DNA of 64,000 nt from Diadema setosum (GCA_033980235.1 CM067077.1:12565797-12629796); one strand, 5' to 3'. Positions 25,801 to 36,071 are shown, numbered from the stretch's first letter. The notes: generated from the sequence alone by a model not told the origin. Made by a program: numbers and translations.

Positions 25801-28800
25801 TTCAATTAAATCTAATTCAGTTCGAATTTTTTTTCACTTTTTTGACAAAAACATATTACATATCACTTTCTTTGGTAACAGAGAATAAGGTAAGTAAAAT
25901 TAGGTGAAGTGAAAAAGTATACACAATTAGTGATTGTGGAACCCTATAGTAATTACACATTGTCATGAAAACTGAAGTGATCAAAGTGAATAAACAATAC
26001 GCAAAATGCGAAAAAATGGAAGGGCTCTCTGAAAAGACAAAGCTAGTAAAACGTGGCCCCTCTGCAAAAGAACCTCGATAGGAAGCACAGAAAAATGTAT
26101 GGACGCCCACTCAGATAACAGAGCAACAATAGACACAAATACCGGCACACGAACAAACATGAAACGAGACTGGGACAGCAATAACACGAATAAAGTAGAA
26201 ACTATATAGGAGAACAGACAAAATGAAACAAGATTAACATAACAGTAAGACAAAAAGGACAAGAACGTTCAACAGAGACAGCGATCTCGTCAGAAGTATG
26301 TTGAAAACATATTGTGAGGCGTGAAAAAGACAAGGTAGAGAATTACAAACTAAAGAAGAGCAAAATAACACAATATGTTAATTATACACAATATCATGCT
26401 ATTATGTTTATGTTCATATGATATAATCTTTTGATATTATGTAACACGACAGAAATAAAAGAAAACAGCGAGGTTTCACTTCCTTTCAAATTCATTCAAT
26501 CGCGCTCTATTTCCGTCCAACAAAAGATAATACAATTACAAAGTATACATTTATCATTGTTAGCAATTAAAGGTATATTGTAGTTCAATTCATTTGTGTT
26601 TTATTTCCATCAAACAAAAGATAATACAAATAAAAATGTAAAGAGCGTACATTTCATAAGTCATATTGTTCACAATTTGTAGGACATAAAAATAATAAAG
26701 TTTTTACAAAATAGTGAATCAATACAAACTGTGTATGCTTTGCAATGGTGACAAAAATGTATATTATACGTTTGCTTTTTACAGAATATTAACTCGTGTT
26801 CTTGAGTTGTAGCAGCATTGGTAAATGTACATAATTATGTACTGTACTAGCTGAAGTAGCTTTAGTAGTATGATAATTATGACAATCATATGCACATATC
26901 ACATACCTCAAACGCTCAGCCCATAATTGCTTTGGTTGCTTCCGTGTCTCTCATGCAGTCGGTCACGCATGAGCAAACAGGTGACTAAAGAGCGCCATTA
27001 AACCGGTGCGACCGTGCGCGAGCAAAGCCCTCTCACGGCTTCCCGGGGGAACGAGGCGGCACTGCGGTCCGCCCGCTGGATGGCGGCGGTGAAATCACCT
27101 GGAAGATTGGACAACCTGTGATGAAAGCTCAAAGGAGTGGGGGAGGGGTGGCCGTAGGGATCCACTTTGACATTTCTGCGGCTTACGTTTGTTTATCTTA
27201 TGAAGTGAATTAAAGACATGGCTCTGCGTAGTCTCTTCAAACCCATCAAACTGTATGCCTATAATACCGACCTATATATAACACACGTACAGAATCGTCG
27301 AATACTGATTCCCAGTTATAGGGTGGGGATATATTTCGTGGGAAGGCTGGCGTGGCTTGGATATGTTATACAAGAATCCCCGTAAAGAATTTGACTATGG
27401 CTTTTTCACTGATCTCTATAGTAAGTGCTCACAAAGCTGAAAATCTGATGGATATGACAATTACCGGTGAGCTTACGCGTCGATGCACATATTCGCTGAT
27501 CTGCGCTATTCGTGTTTTTCAAATGAAGCCCGGTGAGCAGCGAATGAAGCCCGGCCACCAGTGAAACGTACAATCACTCAGAAATAACATGATTTGAGTC
27601 TTGAGACTAAATCATGATTGCGTTCACCAAACAAACAAGCAAACAAAATAGGAAATTTTAAAATCTTAAGCACAATATGTAGACCCTATGTCAAATCGTG
27701 AGGAGATGACATCATCAATTCATCATTTCCATATTATTCATACTGACTGTTCAAGAACTGTGTCGTAAAGATTAGTGAAAATTAATAATTTCATGATTTC
27801 CTTTATTTTCATTCGATTTCGATCAAATTTTTATTGTTTTGCGTAGAAATTTTTTGTCTTTGTTTTCAGACCAGTTTTACTGGTCTGGATTCCTTCTTGA
27901 AACGGCTCTTGCTATCGAAATGAGTATTCGTAAACTTGAGGTGTTATGTTTCATTGTTACGTAAGAGACTTAACATTTTCTCATTGCGATTGGGAGCGGT
28001 TAGTCTTCCTAGTGGCAATGAAAGAACATGTCATTTTAGACTGTCTTTGAATAAAGATAAGAGTTTTTTTTTTTCGCCAAGAATGTGAGGAGGTATAGTT
28101 CACTGCAGGGCTCTGGTATTTCCTTGAAAGGCAACATCGACAGTCCGCATAGTAGACAATTCTAAGGGCTTGCAAGAAAATGATAAGACGCGTTATCATC
28201 TGAAGACTGGAAGACACTCCATCTATCCTCAAGTTAACCTTTAAAGGCATTATTTCAATTTGCAGATGAAACAAAGACCCAGCTTTAATGCTTCAAAATA
28301 GTTCTAAAATGTGAGTTAGGGATAGAAATAACCAATGTAAAAAATTTTAGCAGTAAGAACAATATTAAGTATCGATGAATGTACAAAATGTGAACATTAT
28401 TTATGATAGAACCGTCTATAATTACGCTTTGTTGAGAACAGTTGTGATATTTCCTTATATTTTAAGCTTTATTGCAAAGTAGTAGGATATTATGTGACAT
28501 AACTGACCTGTACATATGCATAGATAGTTGTTATAACCCGAACATTTTTTAAATCACTGCTCCCAAAGGTAAACAATACTTTAAACCCTTTCTGCGCCAG
28601 GGACTTTTCACAGTGTGTGTATACAATGCTATGGATTTGTCTGAACCAATCAGCTTTCAAAACACACAAAGAGCTCCTGGAGTACAATCTCACGAACCGG
28701 ACTGTCAGAGTTTACAGACATCCAACAGAAATTGAGAAGATGAATACTGCTTGTCAGACTTTAAAGTCTTATATGTCTTCCCAGGACAGTGAAACAGATA

Positions 28801-31714
28801 TAGAGACTTAATTCAATTTAGACAATGAGTATAATTTTGATGACCCCACAACTTTCCCGATTCATAATATCATGTACGCAAATATTATTGTATTTTCGAC
28901 ATGAACTTGAAGCAGAAGAAGAAGAAGAAGAAGAAGAAAAGAAATTAATTTCTTCCCATCGAGCCGGTCATGATTTCCTATACGATTGAGCCTGACAACT
29001 TCATACAGGGTAATGAAATACAATCAATTGCTGAAATGTTAATAAAATATTTTATAACATACTGCTGTGTACGCACTGATTTGGCAATTCTAGTGTCGTG
29101 ATCGCCACCACGATAATGGTCTTCATTAAGACATCAAAACAATCATTAGTTTCCAGATTTCATATTACTTTTTTTTTCTGCATCGAACCCTTAATCGTCT
29201 TTTCTTTATGATCTCTTTGTTTGACTTCACTCTCAAATTCAGGTTTGGCAACACAGGACGAAGTTTCCCTTTAAGACCAATCGGATTTATCAAAGGGATG
29301 ATATACTTTTGGTTGAGCTGGGGATTCATATTTTTACTTTTTGCGAGGTAATTAGAAGCCGCTTATATGAAATATAACGGAGCATACAACTCTAAGAGGA
29401 ATTCAAAGTTTGTTTAAAGGGTGTGTACAGTTCTGGTCGAGGTGAGGATCTAGCTTTTAACGTTTTGAGAGATATTCAGAAACCACTCTATGAGATGTCA
29501 AAGAGCATGCAATTCTAAGGGGTATCAAAAGTTTACTTGATGAAAATTGGTTTTGAAATGGATGAGATATCCAAAAACAAGGGGAAACAAAGAGATCCTG
29601 ATAAAAGGCGTGGCCTGTCGCCTTTTATTATTATCATTTTTTTTATATCTCAGCCATTTGAAAACCAATTTTCGTCAAATAGATATTGAATCCTTCATAA
29701 AATTACATGCTCTTTCATATTTATAAGAGGTTTCTCATTTTCTCAATTATAGGAATGTTCAAAACATGAGTCCCCACCTCAACCAGTACAGTACAGTCCC
29801 TTTAATGAAAATAGTTTTACAATGGCCGAGTTTCGTTTAAAAAAAGTATAATTATCTCGCAAAAAAAAAATCTGAATCCCCATCTCAACCAAAACTATAC
29901 CATTCCTTTAAAGGTAGGGGATACCTTTTACAGACCTCCCAAAATGCAGCAAAACATTAAATATGAACCTCAGGGGACTTGCTTAGGCCACTGCTTAGAA
30001 ATTTGGAAGTCAACAGTTATCTAAAATTTGAATAATGCACAAAACTCAACTACTCAGTAGTTCTGTGTGTCAGCCACACTTAAGCCTTTTTGTTGCATTC
30101 TTCTGTATTTGTGATTTATAAACACAAATTTAAAAGTACAAGAGCTGATGTAATAACATATAGCGTGTGTGGCAAGAATGTATATAGAAATGTTTGTAAG
30201 TGTTGATGAACTTTCTTCACAAAATATACATGATGGACACACTATGCAGTACATGGGTCTGCAAAGGTAGCCTAGTAATGTACTGGAATTTACGGTGAGC
30301 CCCGAAAACAATTCAATTCAAAATCTAACGGTCAAAAATGTAGTAAATGTTACCTTCCACTTTCAATACTTTATGGGAGTTTCTAAAATGATACTCTCTT
30401 CAACATACCACTCTATTCATAAAACTCTTCATTTAAGGCGTGCAAATGGGATTCCCTACCTTTAAGCAGACTAACATGTTCGGTTCTGTCACCTTCTCCT
30501 TCGGCCTCCCTTTGCCTCTGAAGATATACAAAGAATATCTTTAACCCCGTCGGTGCCATCATTTCAACATACCATTACCAGTACAGGTCTCACAAGCTAT
30601 CCGATGGCAATGATGGAGTTAAGGCTAAATGGTTGCACGATGCTTGCCAGGGGAAACAAACGAGTTCTGAATTCACAAAATGCGGACGAGACTCCGGCTG
30701 CCACGAGAAGTGTGCCACCGATGGAGATACCTTCATTAATCACGTCTCGCTCTAGGGTGGATGTTCGAATGACAAGGGGAAGACAGAGCGAAAGGGGGGG
30801 GGGGAGGGAGGTGGATATATCTCACCGAGAAAAATGGAGGAAGAGGCTGCGAAAGTTCGACGTTGGCTGCGTACCGAGGAACACAGTTTTGAAACGTGGT
30901 TTTGAAATACGGTTTTTGAAACACAGTTTTGAACACGGTTTTGAAACACGGTTTTATAACACTGTTTTGAAACAGGGTTTGACAGGGAAGCGTTATAAGA
31001 ACTTAAATACAGATCGTTTTCCTAGCTCGCTCAGACTGTGCCATATTGTGCTTCTCATTGTATTTAGCTTGTATCTTAATTGGCAATTATATTGATCATG
31101 CAGGGCGCGCGAAACTGTGACGTCATGTAAATCGTGCTTCAAATCACGTTTACATTTTCCAGACTTCCAAAATTTTGTTACTAGCAAAACACGGTTTTGA
31201 ATCGCACCTAAAAGCCATGTTTCGAAACTGGGTTTGTAATTACGACTACTAGTATAGAAACTTAAAAAACCCACCAAAAACAAAAACACGGCGTTTCAAA
31301 CCCATACTTCTACCCAGAAAAGTTTGCTATAATCAATACGCATCCCTAGATTCATCAACTGGAAATGCTTAGAGTGAAATTATGACAAACTTTCTATTTC
31401 TGTAAAGCCCAGAATAATTCCAACTTTAGCTTTTCCCTGTTGCCCTCCTTTCCTTTGGCTTTAAAGATTGGTTCCTTCTGAATGCAAATGATATGCCATT
31501 TTCATTTCAAATAGAAAATCTCTAAGTTGACAACACAAAATGAAGACAAAATAACAATTAAAAAGATGAATTTTGTTGCCATCATCTAAACCAAATTAAA
31601 TCCGTTCAGATTCCGATTTGAAGCCCTTCTTTTGAAGAATGTAGTTTGGAGAGGTAAAGAAATTGCCAAATCTACTATTATAGGTCAATACGGCCGATAC
31701 GATAGCCAAATGAG

Positions 31715-31751
<37 letters not shown>

Positions 31752-34700
31752 TTCTCATTACATCCATTTCTCACCATTTGGACTATAATTTTGATTCAAA
31801 TTTCAATTTCAATACAAGAATATATATGGAAAACAATTGACCCTTTCTTTGATCATGATATGAGGCTACTATGTGGCCTACTCATTATACACCTTAATTT
31901 TTAACATTCAACAAATAAAATTAGACCACTGTCATACTTCACACAAAGCTAAATGTTATGGCATTGACAATTGAGGCAATGCGGCACCATAACAAAGGAC
32001 AAGGAAAATGGAAAGGAGTCTTTCCTTGTCATAACGACATCACTAGATTAAGTAAAATGTGGGGAAGACGTTCTTATTATAATTTCGTTTGAAAGATTCC
32101 AGTGATCTATTTTAGCAGTGGCAAAACACCAAAATTCATGAGTACACATTACATGCGCGATAAGGAGGCACGACTCGTACCAGTCGTGTTGACATCAAAA
32201 CATTCGCAGGGAACATTTGCTGTCTTTTTATCTAAGCTTGGTATTAGCTATTCCTCTTTCTGGTGACTCTTCCGTTTCATCTATGGGGAACAGAACTTGA
32301 CAGTTGGATGGATTTAGCTATTTCTTTGTTGCGTGCTGAAAGTACACACCTTGCCAAGGCTGGGAATATCTCCTTGCATTGAACGATCAGCTTCCATCTG
32401 GCAAAAGGCCATGTTACGTTTATGCAATGTATCTAATATCTGTTATCTATCTAGTGTATCTTTTGTCTCCATTTCTCAGTCAGCAAAAATTTACATATTC
32501 CCGGGGTGGTCTGTGCGATGGAGATGAAGAGATAGTAACAAGGAGAGAGGAGCTTGATGAGATTTTCCTTGCTGTGTGTGTGTGGTGGTAGTGGTGGTGG
32601 GGGGGGGGGGGTATACTTAACTCTATCCGTACTAGGGACTTTGAACAGAGTGTCGATGCTCTGCGGTTTTCTATGCCAATCGTCATTCAAAGCACGCAAA
32701 GGATGCTTTTTCCCTCCTGGACATTATAAATTTCCAATAACGTTCTTTCAGGATCATAAGCACATTCATTTCCATTCGATAGCTGAAGTTAATCATACTT
32801 TTCTTTACTAACAATCTGATACAGTCTGTATATCGTGTCTTTGAAGATCTAACAGTTTCCTTGTCTGTTAACGTGTCCGGCATACGGGCGCCGTGAAATA
32901 ATCTTTCCTTCTGATAACCTTACCGCGAGCCATCTATATAACGACAACCGCGGTGACGTAACACACTCCTCAGTGCATTGTGCGCATTATGAAAGTAATC
33001 ATGGCAGGCACAGTTTTCGAGGGTCCTTCAACCAAGCAGCTTCAGACGGGCGAAGATGTTTAGTCAGATAACTGTTGATTTGATGCCGCATTCGAAAGTG
33101 GACCGCCATATCAGCAAACTCGTTTGGGTCGTGCTGCAAGAAGCATGGCATGAAATAAAGAGGATCTTTTTCGACGGGGGACCTGGAGAATGATTACCAT
33201 CACAGTAGCTGCGACGAGAAAACGGTTTCCGAGGATGTCGCGCAGCGTTGCCATGGCAATCGCCCGACACTCCTGCGATGCCCGCCCAGAGGGGAAGAGA
33301 GGCACATTATAGTGCCATCTCAGACCCTCCTATTGATGGATAGGTGCCTTCCACAGACCCGATCGAGAGTGTGAACACTGATGGATTGGCGGTAGAGGGG
33401 AAATGAAGAAGCTACATAGGTGGGGGAGGGGAGGGGGTTTTGAATGGCCTTAGAAACCTGTTGTATAGCCTACTGTTCCAATAGAAATCAAATTTGCACA
33501 GCGAAAAGGGCAGTGATTCCCAATTTTGAGAGCTTGTTCGAGCTAGAGTGTCATCTTACAAGCCTTTGCCGTGTTAAAGATAAACCTCGTCATACAGACG
33601 TATGACGCTGACATCATGACGCTGAAGAGAATTAACCGTATGTAAGAAGAAACGAAACAGAAAAAAGGACCTGCAATGGGCAAATAGTTAGAATGTTTGC
33701 GAGGAAATGTCGTTACGAAAAAGTATCATCCGATAGGAAGAGGTAAGAGATGTAGAATGCATAGGAAGGCAGGAAGCAGTCATTATTATTTGAGGCAAAG
33801 CATCCACAGAAGAATTCTAGGAAAAAAAAGTTTCAAGTTTTTAAAGTCTTATCTAAATGATTAATTCCTTGTGTAAATTAAACACATTTAGCCATCAAAG
33901 TCATAAGACAGCAACAACCTACGGAGGGCCATAGACGGTTTCATCATCGAACTCATTCACTCCAGAACGCACACCCACGCACCTTTGTCTACACAGAAGT
34001 GGCGTTACATACATTGTACTTTAACTGTCTACAAATCAAGTTACTGCTCATGAAAACCAAGACGAATTATGTTGTATGGAGAAAGGATGAAATATCACTA
34101 ATTTAGTTTTATTTTTCTTCATCTTGCAGGGAAATCGGTCACCTCCCGCGCCGATCACTCAAATTCGGGTCCGGATGACCAACGGCAAGAAAGGCAAGGG
34201 CAAAATCGTCACCCGCCACCAGGGCTCACCAGTCAGGGCACACCCGAATCCGACCATCGGGAAGCTCCGGCGGGGAGAGATAGGAGAGGGAGAGACGTCC
34301 TTCACCACTGATCCTGGCGCCGGGAAAAGCCGCACGCGCGATGCCCTCATCGAGATCGGTGCGTGCTCCAGTGAGGTGGCACTGGGAAAGGACATTACCG
34401 CCACGACCAGAGACGACTCATTTACCTCGGAGACCGAACTCCTCGGCACGGAGCGGAAGAGAAAGAAGCACGGTGAAAGCGAGTATGACAATCCTGTAAT
34501 GAACGTCAGAGACCCTGAAGGCGAACACCGAGGAACTCGACGCCTTAGCACGGACACCGAGACCCAGTTCACATCGGATACCAGTTGGAACAACTCCCCT
34601 CTCCACTTCACTAGCGGCCGAACTGGTAGGAGAGCGTCATCACCGGAACAGAACTCGTTGCCAAGCAATGTTGGAGACAGGAGGGACAGCGTCAGGGACG

Positions 34701-35811
34701 GTTCACAAGAATCAGGGAGCACCGCCGTGGATGCCAATCGCCGCAAGAAACTCATGCGCATGCACGGCCGAAGAAACAGCGGCAACAATTCCAGAGACTC
34801 AGGGTATGCAGGTGGGAGTTTCATGTCTCAGGACAGCGCAAGAAATCTCCTCGCCTACAAAGACGAGGCACTCAGGAGAGAGCGGTTTAAAGACTTCGAT
34901 GCTCGAGACGCTACACCGGTCATTCTCGAAATGGAAAATGAAACTGTTCCACTTGTTGCACTCCAGAAAAGTGAATCTTTCGACGTGCACCCACATACAA
35001 AGTATGACCCATACCTGCACAGCCATCATATCAAACACGTGCCGAGAGCACCACGTAACGATAGTGATCAATATTACACTCGGGCGGTCACGCGAGTGAT
35101 GAGTATGCCCCCCGAGAGACAGTCATATTTTCAGAGTCCCGGTGTCCAGGGTAACAAGATCAGCAACAGATTCAACGGGTATCCATACATGTTTGATACT
35201 TATCCTTACTGCTACGACGACTTTCGCCTGTACCGACCAAGGCACCAGACACAGTCGTCGCAACATCCCGCCTTTCATCGGACGGCCGACCCCAGTTACC
35301 GTCTACCATCACCTCAGCAGTACTTACCGAGCTTCTTCCCCTCCCCTTCTTCCTACGCGATTCCTGCGCGCATCAATGATCGCGCACGATTTGTGAAACG
35401 AAAAACCAGACCCCGACTGACCCCAGCACAACGGACAGTCCAGCTTCGAGTCCGCCTCCATCACCATCCATCATCAGATGGCGAAGGGACGGGTGTTCCT
35501 ATGTCCTCTTACCCAGGGAAGACCTGGACTTGGACTACATCGGACCAGTCTACCTGGCAGAATCCATGAGCGAGAGCGACGAAAGCTTGAAAGCGGAAGC
35601 GCGGCGTGCGCAATGCCCGACTGGCGATTTATGCTCCAACGAGAGCTTCTGTGCAGGAACGTTGGATGACGATGTTGAATCGGCCGGCGACAAGGACTCC
35701 ACGGGCTCGCAAATATCTTCTGGGACGGAGAATGACGAAAAGGGCTCTGAAGAAGACGCACTCTTGTCGAACCCACCTTTCAATGACATGCAGTGCGATA
35801 CCAGACTATAA
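15509..35811 (+). CDS. Single-pass membrane protein with long disordered cytoplasmic tail, unrecognised family (three joined exons; 5' end not found)
   Basis: Three exons join without breaking frame: 15509-15594 (28 codons plus 2 nt), 16358-16433 (1 nt plus 25 codons) and 34130 onward (phase 0). All have consensus junctions: acceptors ending CTGTAG, CACAG and TTGCAG; donors GTGAGT and GTAAGT. The product starts MSWANVVLITSLSIVIG, giving one hydrophobic helix at about residues 5-27. A run of Arg/Lys follows at residues 29-53, so by the positive-inside rule the C-terminus is cytoplasmic. The tail is polar, Ser/Thr/Pro-rich and has no fold I recognise. Reading straight through gives 533 residues ending at 35569. 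If the apparent one-base break near 35380-35405 is an error, the protein is about 614 residues ending at 35811. The first ATG is only 2 nt after a splice acceptor. A signal peptide and ectodomain could therefore be encoded further upstream, or the first exon could be 5' UTR. I infer a receptor or adhesion-type molecule, or a type III membrane protein, and do not assign a function. Confidence 0.75.
16358..16433 (+). CDS. Basic juxtamembrane exon of the unrecognised membrane protein
   Basis: This exon is bounded by acceptor GACACAG and donor GTAAGT. It completes the Gly codon from the previous exon, then reads SRVRKARKEAEERRRRRR followed by HALRRNQ. The dense Arg/Lys directly after the helix fits a stop-transfer anchor and a cytoplasmic C-terminus. 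It ends in phase 0 and matches the phase of the exon 17.7 kb downstream. The 76-nt size and phase agreement on both sides are the main reasons for accepting it. Confidence 0.8.
17207..17269. repeat. C run plus (CA)n microsatellite
   Basis: A C homopolymer of 12 followed by about 24 CA units. Confidence 0.95.
17880..18160 (+). mobile_element. Non-LTR retrotransposon 3' fragment (family F)
   Basis: It shares GCCCACATTCTACAAGCT, CATAATTACTATAAGGTTCC and ACCTTATTTTCTGTTACC with copies at 25856, 47145 and 47690. A short open segment reading FSVLPIDVLF corresponds to FSVLPIEVLL in the 25.9 kb copy, so this may include the end of a coding part. Confidence 0.55.
19249..19696 (-). mobile_element. Family A MITE, TTAA target, 448 bp
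   Basis: It is bounded by TTAA (19249-19252 and 19693-19696). The ends are TTAAAGGGCGATCC and, inverted, TTAAAGGAGACCTCCGG. It aligns throughout with the copies at 20206, 42085 and 50849, including CTTCCTTGAGCCC and GTGGAATTTATTGTGGT. There is no coding capacity. Confidence 0.8.
20206..20713 (+). mobile_element. Family A MITE, plus orientation, 508 bp
   Basis: It starts TTAAAGGAGACCTCCAGATG and ends GAAATGCTCCTTTAA. It is the inverted partner of the copy at 19249, 510 bp away, so the two could fold together. The 119- and 96-codon open frames inside are repeat-derived. Confidence 0.8.
21297..21649 (+). mobile_element. Family G MITE, 353 bp
   Basis: It begins TTAAAGGTACTGTTTACC followed by GGGAGCAGTGATT, and ends near CCGTTAA. 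The whole length matches 28241-28584 in inverse orientation, including TTACATTGGTYA and the CACATTTTAGAA block. TTAA is at both ends. Confidence 0.7.
22064..22315. mobile_element. Family D MITE, 252 bp, TA-flanked
   Basis: The ends are ATGAAGAGTTTG and its inverted partner CAAACTCTTCAT, followed inward by AATAAGTCCAT and ATGGACTTAT. TA flanks both sides. A second copy is at 63410. It lies just before the TA tract that borders the palindrome. Confidence 0.75.
22316..22348. repeat. (TA)n tract left of the palindrome
   Basis: Alternating TA of about 33 bp. A matching TA tract runs from 22842 to about 22880. Confidence 0.9.
22469..22506 (-). ncRNA. Hammerhead ribozyme-like motif, minus-strand copy
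   Basis: This is the mirror of the motif at 22746-22783 in the left arm of the palindrome, with the same core, stem II and GAAA on the minus strand. A transcript in either direction would contain one sense motif and one antisense copy. Confidence 0.55.
22746..22783 (+). ncRNA. Hammerhead ribozyme-like motif, plus-strand copy
   Basis: Stem I is GTC (22746-22748) pairing GAC (22781-22783). The core is CTGACGA (22749-22755, matching CUGANGA), followed by one unpaired A. Stem II is GGCCC (22757-22761) with GGGCC (22768-22772) around a 6-nt loop. Then come GAAA (22773-22776), GCT and the presumed cleavage base T at 22780. Stem III is only the self-complementary AGCT, so activity would probably need pairing of two copies, as known for PLE hammerheads. 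Confidence 0.55.
23190..23260 (-). mobile_element. (AATTC)n tail of a non-LTR element, minus orientation
   Basis: About ten CAATT pentamers, then AAATTTTATTTCC. On the minus strand this reads AAATAAAATTTGAATTG repeats, the same arrangement as the complete tail at about 47380-47400. Confidence 0.55.
25856..26300 (-). mobile_element. Non-LTR retrotransposon 3' fragment (family F), longest copy
   Basis: On the minus strand it carries the same blocks as 17880-18160 and 47145-47400 and extends further 5'. An open segment with FSVLPIEVLLQRGHVLLALSF resembles the 17.9 kb copy. No recognisable reverse transcriptase motif is present. Confidence 0.55.
26480..26640 (-). mobile_element. Two short tandem non-LTR tails
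   Basis: TTTCCRTC then CAACAAAAGATAATACA occurs twice, about 90 bp apart (near 26510 and 26605). Each is preceded by TTCAATTCATT-like sequence, as expected for two 5'-truncated insertions in minus orientation. Confidence 0.4.
27000..27115. other. CpG-rich patch in intron 2
   Basis: It stands out from the AT-rich intron by high G+C and many CG dinucleotides. One frame stays open for about 37 codons to TGA near 27121, but no splice sites of matching phase are convincing. It could be a regulatory CpG patch. Confidence 0.3.
28241..28584 (-). mobile_element. Family G MITE, minus orientation, 344 bp
   Basis: TTAA is at both ends (28241-28244 and 28581-28584). Reverse complemented, it starts TTAAAGTATTGTTTACC and aligns with 21297-21649 through to TTTCATCTGCAAA. 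Confidence 0.7.
28912..28937. repeat. (GAA)n microsatellite
   Basis: About eight GAA units. Confidence 0.9.
29289..29911. mobile_element. Family B-related MITE, interrupted by a second MITE
   Basis: The left end has AAAGGGATGATATAC then TTTTGGTTGAG. The right end is its inverted partner, CTCAACCAAAACTATACC, followed by TTTAA. The middle is split by the 29414-29815 element, which sits in a TTTAAA site. Confidence 0.65.
29414..29815. mobile_element. Family B MITE, 402 bp, nested
   Basis: It is bounded by TTAA. The ends are GTGTGTACAGTTCTGGTCG and the inverted GTACTGTACAGTCCC-type end. Interior arms are also inverted (GATGAAAATTGGTTTTGAAA against its partner), so the single strand folds along most of its length. 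A second copy is at 47943. Confidence 0.8.
29908..30465. mobile_element. Family C MITE, 558 bp
   Basis: It starts TTAAAGGTAGGGGATACC and ends, inverted, with ATTCCCTACCTTTAA. Its left TTAA is also the right TTAA of the preceding element, so the two are immediately adjacent. Confidence 0.7.
30886..30985. repeat. Minisatellite based on GAAACACGGTTTT
   Basis: Seven degenerate copies of a 14-17 bp unit, each a near-palindrome (AAAACCGTG against CACGGTTTT). It falls inside a 180-codon open frame that otherwise has no coding support. Isolated units recur near 31185-31235. Confidence 0.8.
31719..31754. repeat. (CT)n microsatellite
   Basis: A CT run with a few CTTT interruptions. Confidence 0.9.
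32935..33063 (+). promoter_or_regulatory. Candidate internal promoter with short ORF
   Basis: TATATAA (32935-32941) is followed by a CRE-like TGACGTAA (32954-32961). A 24-codon frame starts at 32989 (MKVIMAGTVFEGPSTK...) and stops at 33061-33063. It lies 1.1 kb before the large exon of the membrane-protein gene, so a tail-only transcript is conceivable. No supported splice link is seen. Confidence 0.2.
34130..35811 (+). CDS. Large cytoplasmic-tail exon of the unrecognised membrane protein, with an apparent frameshift
   Basis: The acceptor TTGCAG ends at 34129. The frame in phase with the upstream exon starts GNRSPPAPITQIRVRM and is open to TGA at 35567-35569, by far the longest open frame in the window. 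Base composition is clearly richer in G+C than the flanks. Visible features are Lys/Arg-rich patches, many Ser/Thr, a DSGYAGGS sequence near residue 277 that resembles a phosphodegron, and a Tyr/Phe-rich patch near residues 402-427. From about 35400 a different frame (opening at 35380, stop at 35809-35811) has much better coding character: many Ser/Pro, then LDYIGPVYLAESMSESDESL, then acidic/Ser-rich sequence. One missing base near 35380-35405, for example in the A run at 35401-35405, would join the frames. A real alternative ending or an unrecognised small intron is possible. Confidence 0.8.
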
Positions 35812-35893
35812 AATCGTGTCAAAAACAGCTAATAGGTTCATCAATCCTCGATCCATTTCCTTGAAATTATCACCAGTGGTCACTATAACTCCA

Positions 35894-36071
35894 GGGCCCC
35901 GTTGCAAGAAAGTTGCAATCAATTGCAAATAATTGCTAATTTTGAAACAACCATTCTGATTGGCTCAGGGTCTGCCCTATTAAGAATACATGCATGCAAC
36001 AATGATTTTGATTGGCCAGTGACAATCAGTTGCAAGTTGCGTTTAAACGCAAAGTTTCTAGCAACGGGGCC
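35894..36071. mobile_element. 178-bp TIR element just after the membrane-protein stop codon
   Basis: The left end is GGGCCCCGTTGCAAGAAA; the right end, inverted, is GGGCCCCGTTGCTAGAAA. The interior has repeated TTGCAAT/ATTGCAA. It lies 80 bp after the stop at 35811 and so probably within the 3' UTR. Confidence 0.7.

Larger units (their letters stand above)
16434..34129 (+). other. Intron 2 of the membrane-protein gene (17.7 kb)
   Basis: The intron is inferred from donor GTAAGT at 16434 and acceptor TTGCAG ending at 34129, which join matching phases. Within it are MITEs with TTAA target sites, the hammerhead-bearing palindrome, non-LTR retrotransposon tails, simple repeats and a CpG-rich patch near 27000-27110. 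I found no additional exon with both good splice sites and a matching phase, but a short exon could be missed. Confidence 0.7.

Noticed and set aside
25856..26262. Minus-strand hydrophobic frames as a possible membrane gene
   Set aside because: The same sequence occurs in other dispersed copies with a retrotransposon tail.
30553..31095. 180-codon plus-strand frame
   Set aside because: It contains the GAAACACGGTTTT minisatellite and lies in an intron full of repeats. Composition is not protein-like.
33111..33305. Minus-strand 64-codon frame with a hydrophobic stretch followed by PRRKR
   Set aside because: It looked like a membrane anchor, but there are no splice signals, no phase partner and no further support.
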